Assembly (NCBI RefSeq): GCF_020497125.1 | Contig: NC_059094.1 | Location: forward strand, 2,893,733-2,957,732 | Length of the DNA: 64,000 nucleotides | Reading direction: 5' to 3' | Source: Mauremys mutica | Taxonomy: Eukaryota > Chordata > Testudines > Geoemydidae | Shown: positions 43,535 to 53,890 of the stretch, in pieces | Position numbering within the stretch: position 1 is the first letter of the stretch | Layout of the letters: each line of letters begins with the position of its first letter | The notes under the pieces: generated by a model | Told to the model about the DNA's origin: nothing | Databases searched by the model: none | Seen by the model: the letters and a program-made list of their open reading frames with translations, nothing else | Position numbers and translations under genes: made by a program

Positions 43535-45210
43535 GATAAGTTTACCTGGGGCTAGACACATATCTTATGTCCTTATTAACTTTCACCAATCTCCTGTTAA
43601 TGTCCCACCATCAGTTTAAGTGGACCCATTGTTCGATACCTTAATGTTCCTCTTCCTGACAACTTTATCTCAACATTCCTTATTCCTGCTTTAAAGGAGC
43701 ATACAGCATTTCTTTAATTCATTCTACTTCTACAATATAATTCATTCTACTTTCACAAGAGGGACCTAGACAAATTAGAGGATTGGACCAAAAGAAATCT
43801 GATGAGGTTCAACAAGGACAAGTGCAGAGTCTTGTACTTAGGACGGAAGAATCCCATGCACTGCTACAGACTAGGGACCAACTGGCTAGGAAGCAGTTCT
43901 GCAGAAAAGGACCTAGGAGTTACAGTGGATGAGACACTGGATATGAGTCGACAGTGTGCCCTTGTTGCCAAGAAGGATAACGGCATTTTGGGCTGAATAA
44001 GTAGGGGCATTGCCAGCAGATTGAGGGATGTGATCATTCCCCTCTATTGGACATTGGTGATGCCTCATCTGGAGTAGTGTGTCCAGTTTGGGGCCCCACA
44101 CTACAAGAAGGTGTGGAAAAATTTGAAAGAGTCCAGAAGAGGGCAACAAAAATGATTAGGGGGCTGGAGCACATGACTTATGAGGAGAGGCTGAGGGATC
44201 TGGGATTGTTTAGTCTGCAGAAGAGAAGAATGAGGAGGGATTTGATAGCTGCTTTCAACTACCTGAAAGGGGGTTCCAAAGAGGATGATCTAGACTGTTC
44301 TCAGTGGTAGCAGATGACAGAACAAGGAGTAATGGTCTCAAGTTGCGGTGGGGAGATTTAGGTTGGATATTAGGAAAAACTTTTTCACTAGGAGGGTGGT
44401 GAAGCACTGGAATGGGTTCCCTAGGGAGGTGGTGGAATCTCCTTCCTTAGAGGTTTTTAAGGTCAGGCTTGACAAAGCCCTGGCTGGGATGATTTAGTTG
44501 GGGATTGGTCCTGCTTTGAGCAGGGGGCTGGACTAGACGACCTCCTGAGGTCTCTTCCAACCCTGATATTCTGTGATTCTATGAAAACTGTTGTTATCAC
44601 ATCCAGGGCCTACTAGTATAAGCAGCATTTATTCTCCAATCTATATTGGGAGAGTTAAAAGTCTCCCATTATGACACACTTCCCAGAAGTCTTTCTAATA
44701 ATATTAAAGAGATCTCTCTCCATATCAGAGTCTGACTGTGGGGGTCTGTAGCAGACCCCTAAAAATATCCCAGCTGAATCTCTTTTATAATCCTTCCCCC
44801 AAGGGATTTTGACTAGGGCTGTCAATTAATCACAGTTAACTCACATGATTAACTCAAAAAATTAATTGTGATTTAAAAAAATTATCGCAATTAATCACAG
44901 TTTTAATTGCACTGTTACGTAAGAGACTACCAATTGAAATTTATTAAATATTTTGGATGTTTTTCTGCATTTTCCTATATATCTTGTATTCTGTGTTTGT
45001 AATTGAAATCAAAATATATTTTGATTACAAATATTTGCACTGTAAAAATTATAAACAGAAGAAATATTTTTCAGTTCACCTCATATAAGTACTGTAGTGC
45101 AATCACTTTGTCCTGAAAGTGCAACTTACAAATGTATATTTTTTTTGTTACATAACTGCACTCAAAAACAAAACAATGTAAAACTTCAGAGGCTACAAGT
45201 CCACTGAGTC

Positions 45211-45444
45211 CTACTTCTTGTTCAGCCAATCACTAAGACAAGCAAGTTTGTTTACACTTATGAGAGATAATGCTGCCCTCTTCTTATTTATAATGTCACC
45301 AGAAAGTGAGAACAGGCTTTTGCATGGCACTTTTGTAGTCGGCATTGCAAGGTATTTACGTGCCAGATATGCTAAACATTCATATGCCCCTTCATGCTTC
45401 GGCCACCATTCTAAAGAACATGCTTCCATGCTAATGACGCTCAT
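45211..45444 (-). pseudogene. hAT transposase C-terminal dimerisation domain (left arm)
   Basis: The 77-codon frame reads as the hATC domain: ACSLEWWPKH, LARKYLAMPTTKVP, LFSLSGDIINKKRAALS and a closing LACLSDWLNKK. This domain mediates transposase dimerisation. The catalytic core is not attached on this side; the frame starts inside the domain. Confidence 0.85.
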
Positions 45445-45671
45445 TAAAAAAATAATGCGTTAATTAAATTTGTGACTGACCTCCTTGGGGGGAGAATTGT
45501 ATGTCCCCTGCTCTGTTTTACCCACATTCTGCCATATATTTCATGTTATAGCAGTCTCGGATGATGACCCAGCACATGTTAATTTTAAGAACACTTTCAC
45601 TGCAGATTTCACAAAACACAAAGAAGGTACCAATGTGAATCAAGACTGAGGGGAAAAACAACTGAGGAGAG

Positions 45672-48600
45672 TTGGCAGTTTTTCAAAGGACACTATTAAG
45701 GGCCCAAAAGCAAGCTATTCCACTGGGTAGGAAAGATAGAAAATGTGGCAAAAGACCACTTTGGCTTAACCACGAAATCTTGCATGATCTAAAAAATAAA
45801 AAGGAGTCATATAAAAAATGGAAACTAGGACAGATTACAAAGGATGAATATAGGCAAACAACACAGGAATGCAGGGGCAAGATTAGAAAGGCAAAGGCAC
45901 AAAATGAGCTCCAACTAGCTATGGGAATAAAGGGAAACAAGAAGACTTTTTATCAATACATTAGAAGCAAGAGGGTAGGCCCACTGCTCAGTGAGGAGGG
46001 AGAAATAGTAACAGGAAACTTGGAAATGGCAGAGATGCTTGATGACTTCTTTGTTTCGGTCTTCACCGAGAAGTCTGAAGGAATGCTTAACATAGTGAAT
46101 GCTAATGGGAAGGAGGTAGGTTTAGAAGATAAAATAAAAAAAGAACAAGTTAAAAATCACTTAGAAAAGTTAGATGCCTGCAAGTCACCAAGGCCTGATG
46201 AAATGCATCCTAGAATCATAGAATCATAGAATCATAGAATTCAAGATCAGAAGGGACCATTATGATCATCTAGTCTGACCTCCTGCAAGATGCAGGCCAC
46301 ATAAGCCGATCCCCCCACTCCTTTAGCAAGCGACCCCTGCCCCATGCTTCGGAGGAAGGCGAAAAACCTCCAGGGCCACAGCCAATCTACCCTAGAGGAA
46401 AATTCCTTCCCGACCCCAAATATGGCGGTCAGCTGAACCCCGAGCATGCGGGCAAGACTCTCCAGCCATACCCTATGGAAAAAGGTTAAGAATATCATAT
46501 CATTGACCCATTGTACTATTTACCAGTGTGGCACTTACTTAACCTATTGACTAAGCCCGGTATCCTATCATACCATCTCCTCCATAAACTTATCTAGCTT
46601 AATCTTAAAGTCATGGAGGTCCTTCGCCCCCACTGTTTCCCTCGGTAGGCTGTTCCAGTATTGCACTCCCCTGATAGTTAGAAACCTTCATCTAATTTCA
46701 AGCCTAAATTTCCTGACTGACAATTTATATCCGTTTGTCCTCGTGTCCACATTAGCACTGAGCTGAAATAATTCCTCTCCTTCCCTGGTATTTATCCCTC
46801 TGATATATTTAAAGAGTGCAATCATATCTCCTCTTATCCTTCTTTTGGTTAGGGAAATCAAACCGAGCTCCTCAAGTCTCCTTTCATACGACAGGCCTTC
46901 CATTCCTCGGATCATTCTAGTGGCCCTTCTTTGTACCCGTTCCAGTTTGAATTCATCCTTCTTAAACATGGGAGACCAAAACTGCACACAATACTCCAGA
47001 TGAGGTCTCACCAACGCCTTATATAACGGGACTAGCACCTCCTTATCCCTACTAGAAATACCTCGCCTAATGCATCCCAAGACCGCATTTGCTTTTTTAA
47101 CGGCCACATCACATTGCCTGCTCATAGTCATCCTACGATCAACCAGGACTCCTAGGTCCTTCTCCTCCTCCGTTTCTTGCAACTGGTGCGTCCCTAGCTT
47201 ATAACTAAAATTCTTGTTAGTCATCCCTAAATGCATAACCTTACACTTCTCACTATTGAATTTCATACTGTTACTAATACTCCAGAATACTCAAGGAGCT
47301 AATAGAGGAGGTATCTGAGCCTCTAGGTATTATCTTTGGAAAATCATGGGAGACAGGCGAGATTCCAGAAGACTGGAAAAGGGCAAATATAGTGCCCATC
47401 TATAAAAAGGGAAATAAAAACAACCCAGGAAACTACAGACCAGTTAGTTTAACTTCTGTGCCAGGGAAGATAATGGAGCAAGTAATTAAGGAAATCATCT
47501 GCAAACACTTGGAAGGTGGTAAGGTGATAGGGAATAGCCGGCATGGATTTGTAAAGAACAAATTGTGTCAAACCAATCTGATAGCTTTCTTTGATAGGAT
47601 AATGAGTCTTGTGGATAAGGGAGAAGCGATGGATGTGGTATACCTAGACTTTAGTAAGGCATTTGATACGGTCTCGCATGATATTCTTATCGATAAACTA
47701 GGCAAATACAATTTAGATGGGGCTACTATAAGGTGGGTGCATAACTGGCTGGATAACCACACTCAGAGAGTAGTTATTAATGGTTCCCACTCCTGCTGGA
47801 AAGGTAGACCAAGTGTGGTTCCGCAGGGGTCTGTTTTGGGACCAGCTCTGTTCAATATCTTCATCAATGACTTAGATATTGGCATAGAAAATACGCTTAT
47901 TAAGTTTGCAGATGATACCAAACTGGGAGGGATTGCAACTGCTTTGAAGGACAAGGTCATAATTCAAAATGATCTGGACAAATTGGAGACATGGTCTGAG
48001 GTAAACAGGATGAAGTTTAACAAAGACAAATGCAAAGTGCTCCACTTAGGAAGGAAAAATCAGTTTCACACATACAAAATGGGAAGAGACTATCTAGGAA
48101 GGAGTACGGCAGAAAGGGATCTAGGGGTTATAGTGGACCACAAGCTAAATATGAGTCAACAGTGTGATGCTGTTGCAAAAAAAGCAAACGTGATTCTGGA
48201 ATGCATTAACCGGTGTGTTGTGCGCAAGACACAAGAAGTCATTCTTCCGTTCTACTCTGCGCTGGTTAGGCCTCAACTGGAGTATTGTGTCCAGTTCTGG
48301 GCACCGCATTTAAAGAAAGATGTGGAGAAATTGGAGAGGGTCCAGAGAAGAGCAACAAGAATGATTAAAGGTCTTGAGAACATGACCTATGAAGGAGGCT
48401 GAAAGAATTGGGTTTGTTTAGTTTGGAAAAGAGAAGACTGAGAGGGGACATGATAGCAGTTTTCAGGTATCTAAAAGGGTGTCATGAGGAGGAGGGAGAA
48501 AACGTGTTCACCTTAGCCTCTAAGGATAGAACAAGAAGCGATGGGCTTAAACTGCAGCAAGGGAGGTTTAGGTTGGACATTAGGAAAAAGTTCCTAACTG

Positions 48601-48707
48601 TCAGGGTGGTTAAACACTGGAATAAATTGCCTAGGGAGGTTGTGGAATCTCCATCTCTGGAGATATTTAAGAGTAGGTTAGATAAATGTCTATCAGGGAT
48701 GGTCTAA
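45672..48707 (+). pseudogene. CR1 ORF2 (linker, RT, C-terminus), split by another CR1
   Basis: The frame runs 45,672-46,216, is broken by the inner CR1, and resumes at 47,284 in the same sense (MHPRI then LKELIEE). The RT part is open for 336 codons: NYRPVSLTSVPGKIMEQ, YLDFSKAFDTVSH, PQGSVLGPALFN and KFADDTKLGG. A single missing base near 48,390 (MTYEGG for MTYEERL) ends it; the next frame (48,408-48,707) supplies the C-terminus. Apart from these events the sequence is well kept, so the copy is fairly young. Confidence 0.9.
46217..47283 (-). pseudogene. inner CR1 LINE 3' end, opposite orientation
   Basis: A 3'UTR like that of copy A and a (TCTATGAT)n tail occupy the left part. A 192-codon ORF2 C-terminal frame occupies the right part (46,688-47,266: KFNSEKCKVMHLG, EEEKDLGVLVDRR, RPHLEYC, LERVQRRATRMIRG). 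The target repeat AGAAT is seen on both sides (46,212-46,216; 47,284-47,288). The frame is clean, so this is a young, 5'-truncated copy. Confidence 0.88.
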
Positions 48708-48799
48708 ACAGTATATTTGGTCCTGCCATGAGGGCAGGGGACTGGACTCGATGACCTCTCAAGGTCCCTTCCAGTCCTAGAATCTATGAATCTATGTGA

Positions 48800-49250
48800 G
48801 ATTTCTAAAGATAGCTACAGCACTCGACCCAAGATTTAAGAATCTGAAGTGCTTTCCAAAATCTGAGAGGGACGAGGTGTGGAGCATGCTTTCAGAAGTC
48901 TTAAAAGAGCCATACTCTGATGCAGAAACTACAGAACCCAAACCACCAAAAAAGAAAATCAACCTTCCGCTGGTGACATCTGAGTCAGATAATGAAAATA
49001 AATGTGCGTCAGTCGGCACTGCTTTGGATGGTTTTCAAGCAGAACCCGTCAACATGGATGCATGTCCCCTGGAATGGTGGTTGAAGCATGCGCATCTGGT
49101 ATGTAAATATCTTGCAACGCTGGCTACAGCAGTGCCATGAGAACACCTGTTCTCACTTTTGGGTGACATTGGAAACAAGAAGTGGGCAGCATTATCCTCT
49201 GCAAATGTAAACAAACTTATTTATTTGAGCAATTGGTTGAACAAGAAGTA
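48800..49250 (+). pseudogene. hAT transposase C-terminal part (right arm)
   Basis: The plus strand reads ATALDPRFKNLKCFPKSERDEVW, an acidic linker, then MDACPLEWWLKH. After a frameshift near 49,135 the hATC end follows (SLLGDIGNKKWAALS, YLSNWLNKK). The text matches Ac/ZBED-like hAT transposases. The upstream coding part lies left of the CR1 at 45,471-45,638, in decayed form. Confidence 0.82.
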
Positions 49251-49959
49251 GGACTGAGTGGTCTTGCAAGCTCTAAAATTTTATATTGTTTTATTTTTGA
49301 ATGCAGTATTTTTGTACATGTCTATATTTGTAAGTTCAACTTTCATGATAAAGAGATTGCAATACAGTACTTATATTAGGTGAATTGAAAAATACTATTT
49401 CTTTTGTCTTTTTACAATGCAAACACTTGTAATAAAAATAAATAAAAAGTGAGCACTGTACACTTTGTATTCTGTATTGTAATTGAAATTAATATATTTG
49501 AAAAAGTAGAAAATATCCAAAAATATTTAAATAAATGGTATTCTATTATTGTTTAACAGTGTGGTTAGTTGTGATTAATTTTTTTAATCACACAATTAAT
49601 CGTGATTATTTTTTTTATTCACTTGACAGCCCTAATTTTGACCCAAACAGATTCTGTATTGTCCACACTGTCACTTCATGTTTCTTTACAGTTTACTGTT
49701 TTGTTGATGTCCACACTCCTCCATCACCTTTACCATTATTCCTCTCTCTCTTAAACAGCATCTACCCTTCAATATCTGTATTCCAGTCATGAGTGCTAAT
49801 CCACCATGTTTCTGTAACCCCTATACTATCTGGTCTGACCTCTTGCACCATTTTATTGCCCAGTCTCCTTGCATTCGTGTACAAGCATTTCAGTTGTTTC
49901 ATTTGGACCTCACCCAGTTTTCTAGCTTGTGGCGTTCCATTATCCCTTACTAGATCTTC

Positions 49960-51130
49960 CTTTAGCTGACTTCCTGTTCTTGTGTTTTGAAGCCAGGCAT
50001 GAAGATTTCATGAGTTTCTCCCAAACTTTTCTCCTCATCTCCTACATTAAAGTCCTTCTTATCAATTGTGCCAGTCTTGATCCAAGAAGGTTAAAACCCC
50101 AGGTACTAAAGTGCAGTCCATCAGTTCATAAAAGTCATCTTTTCATAAATGTTTCCCAATGGTCAATCATCTGAAAACCTTCCTCATAGCACCAATCTTT
50201 CAGCCATCTTTTGATTTTCATTAACTTGTCGTGTCTTCACCCTCCTTCTTTAGGGACCAGAAGTATTCCACTGAAAATTACCTGGCCTTCCACTTCCTTA
50301 AGTGTATTAACCAGTGTTGTGTAGTCACCTTTGATTCATTCCAATGGGACTCTAGCTGCGTCATTTGTCCCAACATGCAGCACAATCAATGGATTTTTAC
50401 CAGCTCCCATCAGGATCCCCTTCAGCCTCACATCCACATCTCACATCCTTGTTCCTGGCAGATGGCACACTCTTCTGTTCTCTGGATTTGGTCAGGTGAC
50501 AGGCCTATTGATTCTTCTATGGAGCCCCAATCACACAGACCTGTCTCTTCCTGGTGTTGGTATGAATCTGTTTCATGTTGTCTCTAGCGGTCCACTGTGC
50601 ATCATCTTTATTTTTCATTAGGCTCTGGTCCCTGTCTATCTCCATCATCTGTTCTGCAGGTACTGGCTTCCCTCCTTTTCTTTCTCACTGCCCCATCTTC
50701 TGCCCGTTCCACCTCCTCAATCCCCAGTGCAGCAAACCTGTTACTTAACTCAATGTCATCACCACTAGCTGGTCTCCTCTGCTTTGTCCTCATGGTCATA
50801 TTCTTCCACGGATCACTTTCCTCCTCTGGCAGGCCTCCCTCCAAGTCCTTTCATTTAGCAAATCTTGAGTTGTCTGTACCACCTCCTCTCCTCTCCTGCA
50901 TTACACCTTCAGACCCCCACCTGAATTCCATCATTGTCTCCAGCTGCATCTCTAATGCGTGAATCTTTTTTTGCCGTGAGCTCTATCAGGCAACATTTCA
51001 CGCAAAAGTATCTTCCATCAGATACCTCCTCAAGAATTATATGCATCCCACAGCTTCTGCATCCGTCCACCTTCTTCCTAGATTCTATTCCTAGAAAAAA
51101 AGAAAGAGAAGGATGGAAAAACCCTCCCCA
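49960..51130 (-). pseudogene. CR1 ORF1 with Cys-pair, coiled coil and esterase-like domain
   Basis: The minus strand encodes a Cys-pair block (CRSCGMHIILEE...YFCVKC), a charged region (ELSNRFAALGIEE), then an esterase-like half. That half shows a VIGDS-type block, lost from one frame by a small shift, and an LHVGTNDAAR-type block, which together give the GDS and GTND motifs of the SGNH hydrolase fold known in some CR1 ORF1 proteins. DWCYEEGF and MIDHWETF segments follow. Frameshifts and stops are frequent. Confidence 0.72.
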
Positions 51131-51844
51131 TCCAAACTCTCCCTTACAAATTCCCACAGAAAAAATGGTTATTGATCTTTGTAACTGTTGTTCTTCAAGA
51201 TGTGTTGCACATGTACATTCCACTCTTGGTGTGTGAACACCCCGGAAATTTCCCCCTCAGTGATACCCATTGGGGCGGCTTGAGTGCCCTCTTCTGCTGC
51301 ACAATGCCAGTGCTGGTATAAAGTGCCCAGCCGATCCTGCACCCCTCAGTTCCTTCTTTCTGGAAACTCCGATGCAGAGGGCTAGGAGGGCGGGTCGTGG
51401 AATGTACATGTTTAACACATCTTGAAGAACAACAGTTACAAAAGGTCAGTAACCATTTTTTCTCCTTCAAGTGATGGCCCATATGCATTCTACTTCTGGT
51501 GATTCCTAAACACTGATTTAGGCGGAAGTATCAGAGTTCATGTACACCCAGATCATAACATAGCCTGACTGAATTTAGCTTTGTTCCTACAGTAGCTGGT
51601 GATGGCATAATGAGAGGAGAATGGGTACACCAATGACCAGTTTGCTGCTTTGCAAATGCTGTGAATAGGGAACTGCACCAGAACACTGCTTGCTTGCAAT
51701 CTTGTGGAATGAGCAATCAGGTTACTTGACGGTGAAACACCTGCCTGAATGTAACAAGTGCAAATGGAAAGACCTCTCATTCTGTCCACTACAGCCACAG
51801 ACAGTTGGGTGGACTGCCAAAATGGTTTAATCTTTTCTATATAG

Positions 51845-52156
51845 CAGAGGTCGGCAACCTTTCAGAAGTGGTGTGCTGAGTCTTCATTTATTCCCTCTAA
51901 TTTAAGGTTTTGTGTGCCAGTCACACATTTTAACGTTTTTAGAAGGTCTCTTTCTATAAGTCTATAATATATAACTAAACTATTGTTGTATATAAAGTAA
52001 ATAAGGTTTTAAAAATGTTTAAGAAGCTTCATTTAAAATTAAATTAAAATGCAGAGCCCTCCTGGACTGGAGGCCAGGACCTGGGCAGTGTGAGTGCCAT
52101 TGACAATCAGCTCGTGTGCTGTCTTCGGCACGTGTGCCATAGGTTGCCTACCCCTG
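51845..52156. mobile_element. hAT MITE in the DIRS element
   Basis: Ends CAGAGGTCGGCAACCTTT and ATAGGTTGCCTACCCCTG are inverted, with an 8-bp duplication CTATATAG (51,837-51,844; 52,157-52,164). The interior is AT-rich, unlike the palindromic GC-rich group; non-coding. Confidence 0.9.
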
Positions 52157-52200
52157 CTATATAGAATATTAGAGCCCATCTAACATCCAGTGAGTGAAGC

Positions 52201-52671
52201 CTAGACTGAAAATCGCTTCCATTTTGACAGGTAGGTGGCCCTGATGGAGGGCTTTCTAGTACTTAGTAAGATGTGGTGAACTTGCTCTGAACAAGCCTGT
52301 TCTCTGGGATTTAGCCATGGAGCTTCCAGGCCAATAAGTGAAGGGAGCTTAAGTTCAGGTGGAGCAGCCAACCATGATCCTGGGAGATCACATTTGGGTG
52401 TAACAGGAGCAAGATTGGAGTCTAGCAGGGCAGAGAACCAGTGTTGGTGGAGCCATGCTGGGGCTATTAATATAGCACAGGCATGGTTCTGCTTAGTTTT
52501 TAGTAACACTCTGTGAAGGAGTGGGATTGGAAGAAAAGCATAACAAAGCTGTCCTGTCCAGAGTAGCAGGAAGGCAGCTATGATGGAACTTGGACAATGA
52601 ACCTGAAGGGAGCAGAATTGGTGACACTTTATGTTGTATTTTTTCACAAACAGATCTTTGGGGAGTCCCAC
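52201..52671 (-). pseudogene. DIRS region between RNase H and recombinase
   Basis: A 156-codon frame (KYNIKCHQFCS, FLLLWTGQLCYAFLPIPLLHRVL, ILIAPAWLHQHWF, ending RATYLSKWKRFSV) matches the stretch that leads into the tyrosine recombinase in DIRS elements. The catalytic recombinase half itself was not found. Confidence 0.65.
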
Positions 52672-52692
52672 GGTTCAGAAAAATGTCTCTGG

Positions 52693-53175
52693 CTACATCC
52701 GGGCAAAGAGACTGGAGGAAGATCTGCTCAGATGATCTGCCAGCTCATTCTGCATCCCTGGAAGGTAAGAGGCCTCAAGGTTGATTGAATGGGCTATACA
52801 AAATTTCCATAAGTCGATTGCTTCCTGAGAAAGGAGGGAAGAGCAAGTTCCTCCCTGCCTGTTTAGGTAAAATATGGTTGCAGTGTTGTTCATAAGAACA
52901 AACAAACTTTTGCCCTTGATGTGAGGCAGGAACATCTGACAGGCAAGACATACCACCCTGAACTCTCTGATGTTGATATGAAGGGAGAGCTCTGCATGAG
53001 ACCAAAGGCCCTGAGTTCTTAGGGGCTCTATGTGGGCTCCCCAAGGCCCTGAGTTCTTAGGGGCTCTATGTGGGCTCCCCATCCTAGTGCTGATGTATTT
53101 GAGACCAGAGTCATTGATGGTTGAGGGCAGATGAAGGGAACACCTGCAGAAACATTGAGAGGATCCAACCATCAA
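52693..53175 (-). pseudogene. DIRS RNase H-like region
   Basis: The frame shows LWSHAELSLHINIREFRVV, MFLPHIKGKSLFVLMNNTATIFYLNRQGG and LPGMQNELADHLSRS, all typical of DIRS RNase H. The expected DN at NNTAT is changed (one Asp replaced by Asn). A short tandem duplication lies near 53,003-53,080. Confidence 0.75.
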
Positions 53176-53209
53176 TCCAGTGAGGTGAGGACCTGTGATG
53201 GACTATAAG

Positions 53210-53889
53210 AAGAGCCCTACCAAATTCGTGGCCATGAAAAATGCATCATGGACTGTGAAATCTGGTCTCTCCCCATGAAATCTGGTCTTTTGTCCTTTTA
53301 CCCTATACTATACAGATTTCACAGGGGAGACCAACGTTTCTCAAACTGGGCGTCCTGACCCAAAAGGGAGTTGCAGGAGGGTCACAAGGTTATTTTAACA
53401 GACATATTGGAGCATAAGCTTTCATGGGTGAATACCCACTTCATCAGATGCAGTTAGTTATATTGTTAGTCTATGAGGTGCCACAGGACTCTTTGTCGCT
53501 TTTTACAGATCCAGACTAACACGGCTATCCCTCTGATACTTAAGGTTATTTTAGAGGATCACAGTATTACCACCCTTACTTTTGTGCTGCTGCTGGCAGC
53601 GGCTCCACCTTCAGAGTAGGGCTCCCAGCCAGCAGCTGCCACTCTCCAGCTGCCCAGCTCTAAGGCAGTGCCGCAGCCAGCAGCAGTGCAGAAGTAAGGG
53701 TAGCAAAACCGCAACTCTCCCTACAATAATCTTGCGACCCCTCCACAACTCCTTTTTGGGTCAGGACCCCTATAATTACAAGACTGTGAAATTTCAGATT
53801 TAAATAGCTGAAATCATGACATTTATTATTTTTTAAATCCTGTGACCGTGAAATTGACCAAAATGGATCGTGAATTTGGTAGGACTCTA
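53210..53889. mobile_element. TAGGGCCCTACC-family element in the DIRS
   Basis: GCCCTACCAAATTCGTGGCC at the left and GTGAATTTGGTAGGACTC at the right are inverted, and interior blocks match the element at 19,564. Arms are diverged. It carries a retroposed insert at 53,398. No clear target duplication was found. Confidence 0.75.
53398..53541. repeat. retroposed Penelope-like tail with 5' inversion
   Basis: A perfect 12-bp direct repeat AAGGTTATTTTA flanks it (53,386-53,397; 53,542-53,553). The first half reads forward (GCATAAGCTTTCATGGG, CCCACTTCATCAGATG). The second half reads in reverse (complement contains GAGTCCTGTGGCACCTCATA and CCGTGTTAGTCTGG). Both blocks have counterparts at the Penelope-like tail near 24,150. 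Confidence 0.75.
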
Positions 53890-53890
53890 A

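Larger units (their letters stand above)
38752..43757 (-). repeat. ERV-type solo LTR, split by the gypsy element
   Basis: The LTR runs TGTTAAAG...TTTCACA on the plus strand, with a 4-bp duplication AGAG (38,748-38,751; 43,758-43,761). The minus strand has a TATA-like CTGTATAAATAAAG, so it is probably in minus orientation. Without the gypsy insertion it is about 390 bp. It interrupts the CR1 ORF2 reading. Confidence 0.7.
38724..44585 (+). pseudogene. CR1 LINE copy E, 3' part of ORF2, split by an LTR
   Basis: GCTGGAGGTAGGGATAGG ACAGAG-type text up to 38,751 and GGACCTAGACAAATTAG from 43,762 are consecutive parts of one CR1 ORF2. The frame then reads [24 protein letters not shown], a VAKK block and the C-terminus ([20 protein letters not shown]). 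Several stops and frameshifts are present. The tail ends CTGTGATTCTATGA at 44,585. Confidence 0.85.
45639..48793 (+). mobile_element. CR1 LINE inserted in the hAT element
   Basis: A 6-bp direct repeat ATGTGA flanks it (45,633-45,638; 48,794-48,799), and hAT coding text is continuous across it. It is 5' truncated (starts within ORF2) and ends with a CTAGAATCTATGAATCT tail. Excluding the inner CR1 it is about 2.1 kb. Confidence 0.85.
44814..49634. mobile_element. fold-back hAT element with two inverted 3' ends
   Basis: Ends TAGGGCTGTCAA and TTGACAGCCCTA, with a perfect 8-bp duplication ATTTTGAC (44,806-44,813; 49,635-49,642). Both terminal regions of more than 500 bp are diverged inverted copies of the same hAT 3' end, each including the hATC coding region. 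The unique middle (45,471-45,638 and 48,800 onward) is plus-sense. The 5' half of the transposase is missing. A CR1 sits inside it. Confidence 0.88.
44586..51160 (-). mobile_element. CR1 LINE on the minus strand, split by the fold-back hAT
   Basis: ORF1 (about 51,130 down to 49,960) and the start of ORF2 (about 49,920 down to 49,643) continue across the hAT into the endonuclease region at 44,805-44,590 (GVCYRPPQSDSDMERDLF, CVIMGDFN, IDW). The rest of ORF2 is absent: the copy stops where CR1 copy E ends. It abuts a DIRS element at its 5' side. Multiple stops make it inactive. Confidence 0.85.
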
